A stretch of 64,000 nt of DNA from NCBI GenBank assembly GCA_032622095.1, contig CP136061.1, positions 84,108,324 to 84,172,323 of the forward strand, written 5' to 3'. Shown here piece after piece: positions 43,608 through 54,246 of the stretch (its first letter is position 1; each line of letters starts with the position of its first letter). The translations under genes and the position numbers were made by a program. The DNA comes from Siphonodentalium dalli. Taxonomy: Eukaryota > Mollusca > Scaphopoda > Gadilida > Siphonodentaliidae. The notes below the pieces were generated by a model. It made no database searches, had not been told where the DNA came from, and was given only the letters and a program-made list of their open reading frames with translations.

Positions 43608-44652
43608 CAGGCTTTCCGCCAGATTTTGGGGAACGGGTCCTGTATCCGCCGAGGGGGAAATGCAGTCAATGTTTTCAATGTCGTGGAAACACTAGTGGAC
43701 CTACATTTATTGTATCGGCCAATAGAAGAATCAGAGAGTAGATTTGCTAATCGTTTTGCATCCATTTTCTACCCAAGTCACTATGCTACCAACCGCAATA
43801 ACTTTAAAACCTAGAAAATTTATTAGATAAAAATTAATTGCCAGGTTTATGTCACCGGTAGTGAAGGCCTTGCGTTGTTCCCAGTATACGGAAACGCGCC
43901 CGTTGAAGTTAATCGACTCACTATTCAAGACTCGGCAGATACATGTACCGTAGTTCGGATGCATAACGTGCCAGAATATAATACTCAGCAGATACATGTA
44001 GATGATTAGCAGGTTGGAAGCAATGAAGGAATAGAATAAAGGCACAATGTTTTAGTTCTAAATATCAAGCTAAATTATAATAAACATAGATAAGATGCTT
44101 TGAAAAAAATGGAGTGATATATATATTTTACGACATGAAGATAGAATCAGTGGGTATGATTAAATTATCGGTAGTCATTTTTCGTAACCTAACTGCAGCA
44201 ACGTAACCAGCGGACACCAAAGCATGTGTTCTAGCGATGTCGGGTTTGATCACTTCCTCAGTTCATCGAACTGTGTCTGCAGGTTGGAGCTAGCGTGCAA
44301 CATGCAGAGCCATGTGTGCTCGTTCAGAATCCGGAGCATTTCAGTAAAAACTAAATAAAGTGTACTCTATATTCTAAATGGAACACATCGACCCTGCACG
44401 TTGAATGTTAGCTCCGGCCTACAGACATACTGACATCCAACTTTTAGTGTTCGATCTGTCCGAGTGTGTATTCTCGCTAGAATTTCAAATAAAGTTGACA
44501 ACTATTTAAATTTATTAGCACTGTCCCAACAAAATTGAGAAGTAAACATCTTTTATATATGGAATATGTCCTGTGGTATGACATAAGGGGAAAAATTGGC
44601 TGGGGGGATGGGACCCTTAAAGGGACTCCCTGCCCTACTAGCGGAAAGCCTG
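43608..44652. mobile_element. hAT-like element, 1045 bp
   Basis: CAGGCTTTCCGC and GCGGAAAGCCTG are perfect inverted ends; TGTTCAC is duplicated at 43601-43607 and 44653-44659. The host sequence is hp-A. Internal frames of 62 and 104 codons have no recognisable transposase motif. Confidence 0.85.
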
Positions 44653-44830
44653 TGTTCACACATCAGTCACCCCTATTATGCAATTAATATTCTGCAAATT
44701 AAGGGATATAGAAACTGAACAGAAGGGAGAAAAGTAACAAAAAATAATTTTAATTTCAGACTATTTATACTTCCCAGAAGATGAGGCCTAAGAAGAATGA
44801 GGTCCCAAGAGGGTGAATTTGGTGATGCTA

Positions 44831-45183
44831 AGGCCAAAACAAAAAACTTTTTTCAGATAACATTGGGAAAATTTACAGAAGGCCTGAGAAGGCAGGGATT
44901 TGATTTTTTTTTAAATCTTTGATAGAAACATGTTGTCCCTTGTTCATTCACTCTGCAGTAAAATCTCTACCAATGTTGAGCTTAATAACCCACTTGTTTT
45001 TGCTTTTGGGATTGGGGAAAACAATAAATATTCACATTGACACTCTAACAGGTATATGTAACTATATAGACTAGGGCACTAGGCTGACTAGCTTTCTGAA
45101 AAAAATTGAAAAATAAAATTGAGACAGGCAAGAAAATCTCAGCCAGGCAGGGTATTGGAAACAAAGAGGTTTTTTTTTTTGCC
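44831..45183. mobile_element. Small AGGCCAAAACAAAA element
   Basis: Begins AGGCCAAAACAAAAAACTTT and ends in a T-run plus GCC, flanked by TA (44829-44830, 45184-45185), and interrupts the hp-A right hairpin. The left end resembles the start of the 27718-30449 element (AGGCCAAAACAAAAAT), so it may be a short derivative. Confidence 0.6.
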
Positions 45184-45242
45184 TAACCAACTGTGTGGTG
45201 TAGTATCACTATATTAATCCTCTGGGAACCTCATTCTGCAAC

Positions 45243-45500
45243 GAACCGGACGATGTCTTACATAATTATGAATGTTATGTTGTTTATTCTATACCTTACC
45301 TCATTTTAAAGTTTTTAGGATGGGGGGGGGGGGGGGGGTGGCGCTAAATGAAAATAGTGACATTTCTACCCGTTTATCGCAGTCATTTCATAGGGTTGCG
45401 ACCTTTGTGCGAAACTTTCTCATAACAATACGAAACCTAAGCTCTATTTTTATTGAAGACACTGAGTGAGTATCTGGTCTACTTGATGGCATAATGAAAT
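45243..45500. other. Unassigned, with G-run at 45322-45338
   Basis: A run of about 17 G bases near 45322 is the only notable feature. The frame through it (45272-45469) is not credible. Confidence 0.3.
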
Positions 45501-45501
45501 T

Positions 45502-45719
45502 CAGTAATGCCTTAAATAATCGACTCCTTAACCACAGCAAAACTATGGGTAACTTTTCAGGATTTAGTCAGAAATATAGCTTGTTGCCATTCATCGGAAA
45601 GCTCACTGAGGAGTGAGCTTTCCGATGAATGGCAACAAGCCATATTTCCGACTAAATCCTGAAAAGTTACCCATAATTCTGCTGTGGTTAAGGGGTCGAT
45701 TATTTAGGGCATTACTGTA
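45502..45719. repeat. hp-C long hairpin, copy 1
   Basis: Arms of about 105 bp run from CAGTAATGCCTTAAATAATC through GGGTAACTTTTCAGGATTTA and TTGTTGCCATTCATCGGAAA, then mirror exactly outward again. The loop is about 10 nt (CTCACTGAGGAG). The two arms differ at few positions. Confidence 0.9.
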
Positions 45720-45784
45720 CTCCATTTTTATTTGAAATTGGGCAGCGCAGTAACAAAAAATGTACATCAAGATGGGTGTGATAC

Positions 45785-46030
45785 TAGTATGTCTGACATT
45801 TGCGGAATGAGGTCCCAGGCAGTGAATTTAGTGATGCTATCCCGCACATGCCAAATCTCGTCAGTGGAGAGTTATAAATAATATAAATAAGAATGAAGTC
45901 TATCTCTACTGATGATATTTCGCATGTTGAAACCATTGTTATATAAACATACATGTATATGTTGTGCGGATAGCATCACTAAATTCACTCTCTGGGGACC
46001 TAATTCTGCAAATGTCAGACACTATATTCA
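45785..46030. mobile_element. hp-A hairpin split by about 115 bp
   Basis: Left arm TGACATTTGCGGAATGAGGT with TTTAGTGATGCTATCCCGCA, right arm GTGCGGATAGCATCACTAAA to CTGCAAATGTCAGACACTAT. The inserted 45848-45960 segment has no clear ends. Confidence 0.6.
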
Positions 46031-46108
46031 GGCTTTGTCATGATTTATTAGTTATATGTTTAACCCACAGGGAGCCTCACACAGATGGAAGCATGCACTG
46101 GGGCCCCA

Positions 46109-46487
46109 TACCCCGCTGGACAAAACAAGTGTCCATTGGCACCGCGGTGTATTTGCCGTTCGGCCGCGGTGTCAGAGTTTGTAACTGCAGTTGAGCACCG
46201 CGGCCGAACGGCAAGTACACCGTGGCCCAACAGCAAGTACACTGCGGCCGAAAGGCAACTACACCGCAGCCGAACGGCATGTACACCGTGGTTAGATTTC
46301 TGGTTAGTATCGTCTTTTTTCAGTTTAATGAACGTACACCGCGGCAATTACACCATGGCCGAACGGCAAGTACACCGCGGCCCAACTGTAGTTAGCCGGT
46401 GGAGCCGCGGTGTAGTTGCATTTCAGCCACGGTGGCAACGCTAACTGCACCGCGGTTAGGTGGACACTTGTTTTGTCCAGCAGGGTA
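46109..46487. mobile_element. GC-rich 380-bp TIR element, copy 3 (opposite orientation)
   Basis: Starts TACCCCGCTGGACAAAACAA and ends TTTTGTCCAGCAGGGTA. The interior words (GTACACCGCGGCCGAACGGC-like) and the AT-rich core TTTTTTCAGTTTAATGAACG run in the opposite direction to copies 1, 2, 4 and 5. Confidence 0.9.
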
Positions 46488-46572
46488 TGTTCAGACACCC
46501 TATATCAGGCAGGAGTACAGTATAACATTTTTTACATGTACTTCTGTGTTATACACTGGACTAAGTCTTTAA

Positions 46573-46832
46573 CCCTTTCATGACGGGAGCTGAGCTGGTG
46601 CAGCAATAAAGACCCTGTGCCAGTGAATTATCTTATATACATGTATGTGAAGCTCCCATTGGGAGCCTTGCATATATAAGAGAATGCACTGGCTTACAAG
46701 ATCAAAGTAAATATTTTTAGGCCAAGCATTCTCTTATATATGTGAGGTGCCCTATGGGAGACTCACATATATAAGAGAATGCATTGGCACAGGGTTTTCG
46801 CAAAAATCCAGGAAGCTCCAGTCATCAAAGAG
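46573..46832. mobile_element. TTAA-flanked element carrying two hp-B palindromes
   Basis: CCCTTTCATGACGGGAGC and the inexact complement GCTCCAGTCATCAAAGAG, with TTAA at 46569-46572 and 46833-46836. Two diverged hp-B palindromes at about 46615-46695 and 46722-46798 are joined head to tail. Confidence 0.75.
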
Positions 46833-46847
46833 TTAATATGAATGTTA

Positions 46848-47072
46848 CAGTAATGCTCTAAGTAATCGACTTCTTAACCACAGCAGAATTATGGGTAACT
46901 TTTCAGGATTTAGTCGGATATATGGCTTGTTGCCATTCATGATTCATCGAAAAGCTCTCACCGAGAGCTTTCCGATGAATGGCAACAAGCCATACCGGTA
47001 TTTCCGACTATATCCTGAAAAGTTACCCATAATTCTGCCGTGGTTAAGAAATCGATTACTTAAGAGCATTAC
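46848..47072. repeat. hp-C long hairpin, copy 2
   Basis: As at 45502, with arms CAGTAATGCTCTAAGTAATC and GGATTTAGTCGGATATATGG. The loop region has a small duplication (ATTCATGATTCATCG). Confidence 0.88.
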
Positions 47073-47091
47073 TTTTTTTTAACATTCATAT

Positions 47092-47263
47092 TAACCCTTT
47101 GAAGTATATGTAGTGTCTGAACACACGGAGCCCCAGTGCATGCTTCCATCTGTGTGAGGCTCCCTGTGGGTTAAACATATAACTAATAAACCATGACCAA
47201 GCCTTGAAATAGTGTGTCTGACATTTACAGAATGAGGTCCCCAGAGGTTGAATTTAGTGATGC
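47092..47263. mobile_element. Inverted partner of 46000-46110 and hp-A left arm
   Basis: CCCAGTGCATGCTTCCATCT through GTGGGTTAAACATATAACTA is the reverse complement of about 46045-46110. Then AATAGTGTGTCTGACATTTA and AGAATGAGGTCCCCAGAGGT form an hp-A left arm that stops at the TIR element beginning 47264. Together 45785-47263 looks like one large inverted structure invaded by other elements. Confidence 0.6.
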
Positions 47264-47664
47264 TACCCTGCTGGACAAAACAAGTGTCCACTTAACCGCG
47301 GTGCAGTTAGCGTTGCCACCGCGGCTGAAATGCAACTACACCGCGGCTCCACCGGCTAACTACAGTTGGGCCGTGGTGTACTTGCCGTTTGGCCATGGTG
47401 TAGTTGCCGCGGTGTACGTTCATTAAACTGGAAAAAAAAAATACAAACCAGAAATCTAACCACGGTGTACATGCCATTCGGCAGCTGTGTAGTTGGCTTT
47501 CGGCCGGGGTGTACTCGCCGTCCGGCCACAGTGTACTTGCTGTTCGGCCGCGGTGTACTTGCTGTTCGGCCGCGGTGCTCAACTGCAGTTACAAACTCTG
47601 ACACCGCGGCCGAACGGCAAATACACCGCGGTGCCAATGGACACTTGTTTTGTCCAGCGGGGTA
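47264..47664. mobile_element. GC-rich 380-bp TIR element, copy 4
   Basis: TACCCTGCTGGACAAAACAA to TTTTGTCCAGCGGGGTA; about 400 bp because one extra 22-bp word (CTTGCTGTTCGGCCGCGGTG) is duplicated near 47535-47575. Inserted in an hp-A arm at a TA. Confidence 0.9.
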
Positions 47665-47728
47665 TGCATGCACTGGGACTCCGTGGTTTCAGACCCCCTA
47701 CACATACTTGTGTGTTATAACTGGACTA

Positions 47729-47943
47729 CAGTAATTCCCAAAGTAATTGACCACTTAACCACAGCAGAATTATGGGTAACTTTTCAGGATTTAGTCGGAA
47801 ATATGGCTTGTTGCCATTCATCGGAAAGCTCTTGGGGAGAGCTTTCCAATGAATGGCAACAAGCCATATTTCCGACTAAATCCTGAAAAGTTACCCATAA
47901 TTCTGCTGTGGTTATGGAGTCGATTAATTAGGGCATTACTGTA
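47729..47943. repeat. hp-C long hairpin, copy 3
   Basis: Arms CAGTAATTCCCAAAGTAATT to TTAGGGCATTACTGTA, with TTATGGGTAACTTTTCAGGA on both sides. Loop around CTTGGGGAGAG. Confidence 0.9.
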
Positions 47944-48032
47944 CTTGTAACTGGACTAAGTCTTTAATATGAATGTTATGTTGTTTTATACTATACCTCT
48001 TCTTTTTTTTAGATTTAGGATATTTGTTTTAA

Positions 48033-48239
48033 CCCTTTCAGTGCCAAGTCCGATTTTTGTATTCACCCATATTTCCTTGATCATTTTTCAAATTTATTGA
48101 TTATAATAATGTGATACATTGATGGAAAGAGCTCTAAGAGCTCTTTCCATCAATGTATCACATTATTATAATCAATAAATTTGAAAAATGATCAAGGAAA
48201 TATGGGTTGATACAAAAATCAGACTTGGCACTGAAAGGG
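48033..48239. mobile_element. TTAA-flanked 207-bp hairpin (hp-D), copy 1
   Basis: CCCTTTCAGTGCCAAGTCCG and its mirror with TTAA at 48029-48032 and 48240-48243. The arms extend through CATATTTCCTTGATCATTTT and AATAATGTGATACATTGATG to a loop at GAGCTCTAAGAGCTC. A piggyBac-type MITE that is almost entirely palindrome. Confidence 0.9.
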
Positions 48240-48243
48240 TTAA

Positions 48244-49242
48244 TTGTTTGTTTTCTTGATTATTTTTTTGGTATAACTGGAAACTGTATGACTCTCCCTA
48301 CAGAGGGAATTGAATGTTATTGTATAAGTTTGATCCTTTATGTCTCTGCTGATTGATTATTTGTTTGATTATTTATGATGTGGAAGGGTGTGTAGTGTTC
48401 ATATCTGTTGAAATACATAGATAGAACAACACAAGTGTGTTAATTAGTTAATGTTATAGCATGAGTTTGTTGAGACGCGATGGATAAACAAGAACCATAG
48501 GTTCGAGTTTTACCTTGCGGCATGACATATGCATACCTTAATGTTAACATGTTCATACAACTGTGTTGTTCTATGTTTATTGCACAGTCTGAAGATTTTA
48601 TACTGAAATTTAGGTCAATACTGCTTTATTTAATTAAACAGTTGACGTTGTCAATGATGTCAACTTAATCGGGTTTATTGTCCAAGGACAAGACAAATAT
48701 TTTTATTGAACGTTTAATATATTCTGTATTTTGCTCTTATTTCGCTAAAATGAACCAATGGGCGTGCAATAAATTTATATACATACTGTGGAAGGATGAC
48801 ATACTGTTAGTTTGCCTGTTAATAAGCTATCACTCCACTTCATAATAATGAAGACTTCATTCAACTGTAAAGATATATTCAGGGTTTCTTGCTAATCATA
48901 CGAAACCTACTTTTCTGATTATTTAGATTCTAGTTCATAAAATAACAGGTTTGGAACAAGAATTTAGTGCTGGGATGTATTTGCATATAAAAATACTGCA
49001 GTAATTCTAAAATCACACCGTGGTAAACCTTATTACCGATTATCTTAACATATATTCAGTACTAAAGGCAGCGAGATGGACCTAATTGTAATTTGGAAAT
49101 AACTTATTGAAGTTGCTAAGCCAATGTCTGTCATACGCTGTGTAAATTTCCCTCATAATTTACATGTACCGCCATGTTTGGGAGTTACATGTATAATCCA
49201 TGTGCGGATAGAGTATTGATAAACCAGGATTTATTGAGCATG
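48244..49242. other. Unassigned AT-rich flank
   Basis: No long repeat or gene seen. ATAGAACAACACA near 48421 recurs inverted as TGTGTTGTTCTAT near 48562. Confidence 0.3.
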
Positions 49243-49264
49243 AAGGAAAGCTGTTAAAAATGGA

Positions 49265-49790
49265 TTATCTCTTTAAATAACAAATTTGAAATAGTTGCGT
49301 GGGTCTAAAATAATAAATATTAACTGAAGACCCCTGTCCGGAAAGGCTTCTATCAATTAATATTGATTTTATTTCGAATATTTTATTGGGACCGTTTATT
49401 TGTCTATTTTTAGAACAGACCATTCGGGTGATACCATATATCGATATAGAGCATTAAGCTGTTCCTATGGCTACTTACCGAACGTCAAATGTCCCAGATT
49501 GATTGGTTGTATTGTTTTATTCCTTAGTTATAAGCGATAGTGGGTATAATTAACGTTTATTTGTGACAAAATTACACAATAAAATTTGTGGTCTCTGTAA
49601 ACAGTAACCACTATTGTTCGTTAGCTAAACAACCACACCTTTTTAGACCAGAAAATATTCAAAATAAAATTATTATTAATCGATAGAAGCATTTCCAGAC
49701 AGGAGTCTTCAATTCAGATCTAATATTTTATACCCCGGTAACTACCGGTATATATATAATACATGCTTACAAAGAGATAATCCACCGTTA
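49265..49790. mobile_element. Long inverted-repeat element
   Basis: GAAGACCCCTGTCCGGAAAG and CTTCTATCAATTAATATTGA at 49320-49370 are mirrored by TTATTAATCGATAGAAGCAT and TCCAGACAGGAGTCTTCAAT at 49670-49715. TTATCTCTTT near 49264 and AAAGAGATAATCC near 49770 suggest the ends. Related copies at 33193-33375 and 52230-52670. Confidence 0.65.
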
Positions 49791-49885
49791 TTGTTAGATA
49801 ACTCTATTCTTCTTTAATGTTAGATAACTATTCTTCCAGATAGGTAGTTTCTTGACTCCTTTTATTCATTTGTTTCAATGTTTAA

Positions 49886-50159
49886 CCCTTTCAGTGCCAA
49901 GTCCGATTTTTGTATGAACCCATATTTCCTTGATCATTTTTTAAATTTATTGATTATAATAATGTGATACATTGATGGAAAGAGCTCGAAGAGCTCTTTC
50001 CATCAATGTATCACATTATTATAATCAATAAATTTGAAAAATGATCAAGGAAATATAGAGCTCTTTCCATCAATGTATCACATTATTATAATCAATAAAT
50101 TTGAAAAATGATCAAGGAAATATGGGTTCATACAAAAATCGGATTTGGCACTGAAAGGA
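49886..50159. mobile_element. hp-D TTAA-flanked hairpin, copy 2 with one duplicated arm
   Basis: Same ends as 48033-48239, with TTAA at 49882-49885 and 50160-50163. A 67-bp piece of the right arm (GAGCTCTTTCCATCAATGTA to TGATCAAGGAAATA) is present twice in tandem, so the structure is arm, mirror, mirror. Confidence 0.88.
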
Positions 50160-50445
50160 TTAAATAATAATGTTCAACAAAGAGCCTTGTTTCTTGAACT
50201 TGGAAATATTATCGAAATATTCTTATGATTTAAATGCTGCACCAGCGCTGCTCCCTTAAAGGGTTAAGGCAGGACTGGAAAATGAATCTATCGGATACTG
50301 ATATATCCTGTGGGTTGATTGTTTGCTATTTATACAAACTGAGTTTTAGTTTTAAAGTTTCAGATTTGTTTTATTATAACATATTTATTGACACACTAAC
50401 ATAATTTATTCTTCATATCAATTTCTGGGCAGTGTTTCGGGCCAC

Positions 50446-50532
50446 ACTAATATTATAGCCTGGTTTACGAGGCCACACCAATATTATAGCCTGGTTTACG
50501 AGGCCACACCAACATTATAGCCTGGTTTACGA
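50446..50532. repeat. 31-bp tandem repeat, three copies
   Basis: GGCCACACTAATATTATAGC plus CTGGTTTACGA occurs three times. It is followed by GGAGACGGGAGCAATTGCTC, a palindromic phrase also seen at 35404. Confidence 0.85.
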
Positions 50533-50609
50533 ACATATTGCTGGAATTATAGTACATCAGTCCTTCCAAGGAGACGGGAGCAATTGCTCTCGCATCCGTA
50601 TGCGCTCTT

Positions 50610-51110
50610 AATTTGTTCATTCACTGGTGCTGAAATTCGCACTCGTTGTCCGTCGGAGGACTATAGAAATGACCCTCATCCGTCCGTCCGTCCGTCCGTC
50701 CGAGATTGGGTACCTTCATGGTGTAATCAACTCCTCCTACAGTTTTAAACGTAGAGATTTGAAACTCTGGGATATTGTTCCTAACATGTTGGTGATTTGC
50801 AACATCTATATAGCTAATCAAAAATAGAATTTTTTCCATATTTTCGGGGGGTTTTTCGACTTAGAAAATTTGGAACATTTTTGCCTTTTGGATGAGGTTG
50901 GGTACCTTCATGGTGTAATCAACTCCTCCTACAGTTTTAAATGTAGAGATTTGAAACTCTGGGATATTGTTCCTAACATGTTGGTGATTTGCAACATCTA
51001 TATAGCTAATATTTTTTTTATGGAGTTATTAACCCTTTTCGACTTAGAAAATTTCAACAATTTTTTTTAATTTCTTTGACAAAGCGGCATCGACTTGCCA
51101 TGTTGTCGGG
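50610..51110. repeat. Rubble repeat with (CGTC) run and duplicated unit
   Basis: CCGTCCGTCCGTCCGTCCGT at 50684 starts the unit. TTGGGTACCTTCATGGTGTA then TGTTGGTGATTTGCAACATC occurs at 50705 and again at 50888 (183-bp period). TTCGACTTAGAAAATTT ties it to the 5750-6995 family. Open frames here are by-products. Confidence 0.75.
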
Positions 51111-51318
51111 GGACACTGTGGTCTGCTGACCTTTTATCCCTTTTGAACTGCTCACTGTAATCATTGATGCAATATTGAACTATTTGAAGGTATATATAGA
51201 ACCTTTTCAATCTCAGTTAAATTATGGGGCATGTGAAAGTGTAACTAGACAAAAAATGTAGGTCTGTCACGCGAAAACATTTTGTTTGAGAAAAACCCAA
51301 CTTATGATATATTACGAG

Positions 51319-51691
51319 TACCCTGCTGGACAAAACAAGTCTCCACTTAACTGCGTTGTCACCACGGCCGAAATGCAACTACATGTACACCGCGGCACCA
51401 CCGGCTAACTACAGTTGGGCTGCGGTGTACTTGCCATTTGGCATGGTGTAGTTGCCGCGGTGTACTTTCATTAAACTGAAAAAAGACAATACAAACCAGA
51501 AATCTAACCACGATGTACATGTCATTCGGCTGCGAGGGTAGTTGCCGTTCGGCCGCAGTGAACTTGCCAATCGGCCGCAGTGTACTTGCCGTTCGGCCGC
51601 GGTGCTCAACTGCAGTTACAAACTCTGACACCGCGGCCAAACGGCAAATACACCGCGGTGCCAGTGGACACTTATTTTGTCCAGCGGGGTA
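51319..51691. mobile_element. GC-rich 380-bp TIR element, copy 5
   Basis: TACCCTGCTGGACAAAACAA to ATTTTGTCCAGCGGGGTA. Same interior as copies 1 and 2, with a short TACATG insertion near 51383 and a small deletion near the left TIR. Confidence 0.9.
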
Positions 51692-52230
51692 CAATTACAC
51701 CTGTCTACTGAATTTATTTGCTCTCGCTGTGTTTTCCTATTTGGAATGACTGCTGGATGCAGGCTAGAATAAAATAATAAATACAAATATTCAACACTAC
51801 CTCAATAATAGATAAACAGTGGAACTGTCCACAAGAATTTCAATTTTTTTTAAAACAGTGTGGTTTATTAAATTAGGTCAATGAAAGGATTTCTTTCCAT
51901 ATAACAGTGTAAATAATGGAACAGAAAACAATTTGGTAAAGAAAGTTGAGTCCAGTTAGTAAACCAGCCTATTAAATTACTGTTGCCATGGTACCTGTAC
52001 TCTTGTTTATTTCGCAGCTACTCTTGCCTTCCGTTTCTTCTCTTCTAGTCTTCTATCAGATCTTGTCTTTCCATGTGCTGACTACTCAAGTACAACCTCC
52101 TACATTTACATCCCACTTCCAGTTTTGGAGTGCTAACGGCAACATTGAAAATAAACAAAAGAAAAAATAATAACGATAATTTCAAGATGGGTAATCTTTT
52201 CAAATACATTTTTTTTAAAGAAAGTTTCCT
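51692..52230. other. Unassigned
   Basis: AT-rich. The frame 51988-52170 (MVPVLLFISQLLLPSVSSLL start) is hydrophobic by composition but has no further support. Confidence 0.25.
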
Positions 52231-52234
52231 GTCT

Positions 52235-52670
52235 ATGAAATAATACGTATGAGTTGGAAATGCCTGCCGGAAATGATTCTATCAAATAATATTGATTTTA
52301 TTTTTATATTATTTTATTCAATTAATGGGACACTTCTTTGTTCTATAAATAGAACTTTTAGATGGAGACCTCCAGCGTGGTGCTCCGAACGAATGCGATC
52401 CGCAAAATGTCTCTGATTTATTGTATCGTAATATTAAGTGTGAATCAAGTAGATAAGACCCAGAATGTATCATATGCTTATTTTCAATGATTAAAATAAC
52501 TGAAAATAAAAAATCGCAAATAAAAAAGATGGTTGTGAATATCAGTGACCATTATTGAATGGCACAGTTATTTTAGAGGAAAAAAAATTGATTGACTCAT
52601 TTCCGGACAGTGGTCTTCGATTCGTATTTATTATTTTATACCCAGGAAACTATATAGATCATGTTGCAGA
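52235..52670. mobile_element. Long inverted-repeat element, diverged copy
   Basis: TGCCGGAAATGATTCTATCA and ATATTGATTTTATTTTT at the left, CATTTCCGGACAGTGGTCTT and TCGTATTTATTATTTTATAC at the right, match the arms of 49265-49790. More diverged, so older or from a sister family. Confidence 0.55.
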
Positions 52671-53098
52671 TCAGATATTTCACCTTTAATGTATGAAATT
52701 ACATGATTTGTCAAACAGGGCAATTGGCACTCCAGAACACCATACCATAGCATGTAGTACCTTTTTGATTTGATAGTCACTGCATACATGTATTCATGTT
52801 TGGAAATTTTACTGAAGTTTTGTGGGTGTCTTGGTTTTGGAATACAATTTCGTTTTTTTAGTGAGAGAGATGAGTTATTCATCAGGGTCCGTACAGGTCC
52901 TTGAAATTCTGGAAAAGTCATGGAAAATGACATGTTCATCCTGCCTCTAAGAATGATAATAAATATATATCGGGCCATATGAGCACCGTAAATTACGATA
53001 TGCATAGTCCATGGTCCGTTATTCCTTAAACTTTAATTTACAGTATGCGCATAACTCAGCACTTTCAGTAATAAATTAGCATGTCATTGAAAAATTGC
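52671..53098. other. Unassigned, with GTCCGTACAGGTCCTTGAAA phrase
   Basis: The minus-strand frame 52631-53005 includes MTFPEFQGPVRTLMNNSS, produced by the phrase GTCCTTGAAATTCTGGAAAA plus GTCATGGAAAATGA. I recall a similar phrase as a dispersed repeat in animal genomes. It is not treated as a gene. Confidence 0.3.
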
Positions 53099-53099
53099 A

Positions 53100-53300
53100 C
53101 TGATTCATGTAGTTGATGTACCAGGGTGTACAAACTCTGATTCATGTAATCGTTGTACAAATGTGTATGACCCCTGATTCATGTAGACGTTGTACGAAGC
53201 TGTACAAACCCTGATCCATGTAAACATTGTATGAATGTGTATGGCCCCTGATTCATGTAATCGTTGTATGAAGGTGTACGAACCCAGATTCATGTATTCT
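53100..53300. repeat. Minisatellite, about 34-36 bp unit
   Basis: CTGATTCATGTAGACGTTGT plus ACGAAGCTGTACAAACC repeats about six times, with alternating CAAACTCTGA and TGACCCCTGA ends giving a two-unit period of about 70. Its translation gives MNQGSYTFIQRL-type artefacts. Confidence 0.85.
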
Positions 53301-53468
53301 TGTTATTTTCGATTTAGTTTATTTTCAATGTTGGCGTCACTCTCCCTATACCCGGAGGGAGATGTTGGGGCTGACTCCTTTAATAGTGTGTCTGATTATG
53401 CTGTGTGCTTGTAATATGCATGTGCTTTGAACGGGTGGAATGGTTGTGACTTCATTATGCTACACATT

Positions 53469-53609
53469 AACAAGCCTTGAAATAGTGTGCCTGTCATTTG
53501 CAGAATGAGGTCCCCAGGGGGTGAATTTGGGGATGCAGGGTAGCATCACTAAATTCACCCTCTGGGAACCTCATTCTGCAAATGACAGACACATTATTTC
53601 AAGGCTTGC
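53469..53609. mobile_element. hp-A compact hairpin
   Basis: CAAGCCTTGAAATAGTGTGC at the left and its mirror ATTATTTCAAGGCTTG at the right; AGAATGAGGTCCCCAGGGGG arms with a loop at GGGGATGCAGGGTAGCATCA. About 141 bp. Confidence 0.85.
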
Positions 53610-53797
53610 ACATTAAGTCAGCAGTCAAGGCAATTACAGAATGAGGTCTCTCTATTGCATTGATGATTTGAATTAATTTGTAACGTTCTGCAGTCGGACC
53701 TAATTTTATTTGCATGTTCACATCCCTGGATAAGTCATAAGTGGTCCTGGTAGTGTGCTATGATGATGGTGGGTCCAGCTGAGTAGTTATTATGTTA

Positions 53798-54169
53798 TTA
53801 GGGCAAACTGATGTTAAGAAAAAGTATTCTTTTTTTTTCTTCTAAAGTTGTCATTTTCATGTTATTCTGATAATCTGAAGATATCCAGAAAGAGCTATTA
53901 TATAGACAGAACACAACACACATCTTAATTGAGAATCTTTTATCAAGTGAGTTGCAGATATTGCAAGGATATATTTCGCGAGAGCATGCACCATCTGCAA
54001 GGAGTTTGTTAAAAGATTGTAAATTATGATGCAAGTTGTTTTCTGTATTTATTCTACACCGTTGTATCAGAAAAGTTCCATCCACGACTGTCAACTTCAT
54101 TGATACTTTAGCTCCCTTTATATTTTGTGATTTAAGTTGGTGAATAACCAGTAATGATCGGGACATCAC
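53798..54169 (-). other. Unrecognised 123-codon frame
   Basis: Begins MMSRSLLVIHQLKSQNIKGA and contains LADGACSREIYPCNICNS. No family recognised, no splice context tested, and no paralogue in the window. One of the longest frames outside TDG and recognisable elements, so recorded, but chance or a decayed element is more likely than a host gene. Confidence 0.2.
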
Positions 54170-54246
54170 CCGAACGGATCATTGACGTACGTCATCTTGC
54201 TTCGCGACAACAGGAATAGTATTGTATTCAACTAGAGGTACTAGTA

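Larger units (their letters stand above)
42352..45242. mobile_element. hp-A copy broken by three separate insertions
   Basis: Pieces 42352-42499, 43564-43607, 44653-44830 and 45184-45242 line up in order with the intact hp-A copy: left hairpin, AGATTGAATTTCCCCAGTTG, AATTAAGGGATATAGAAACT with AGAAGATGAGGCCTAAG, then the right hairpin arm. The gaps are three elements with different ends and target duplications, so the order of events can be read from the sequence. Confidence 0.75.

Noticed and set aside
45322..45340. G-run considered as a G-quadruplex regulatory element
   Set aside because: A single homopolymer run in intergenic DNA with no nearby gene start; could also be a sequencing-prone tract.
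46060..46444. Overlapping frames with repeated GRTASTLRPNGKYT-like peptide phrases (also at 8785, 10253, 47307 and 51359)
   Set aside because: Produced on both strands by the 22-bp CCGCGG words of the TIR element; all frames are open in places because the words lack stops.
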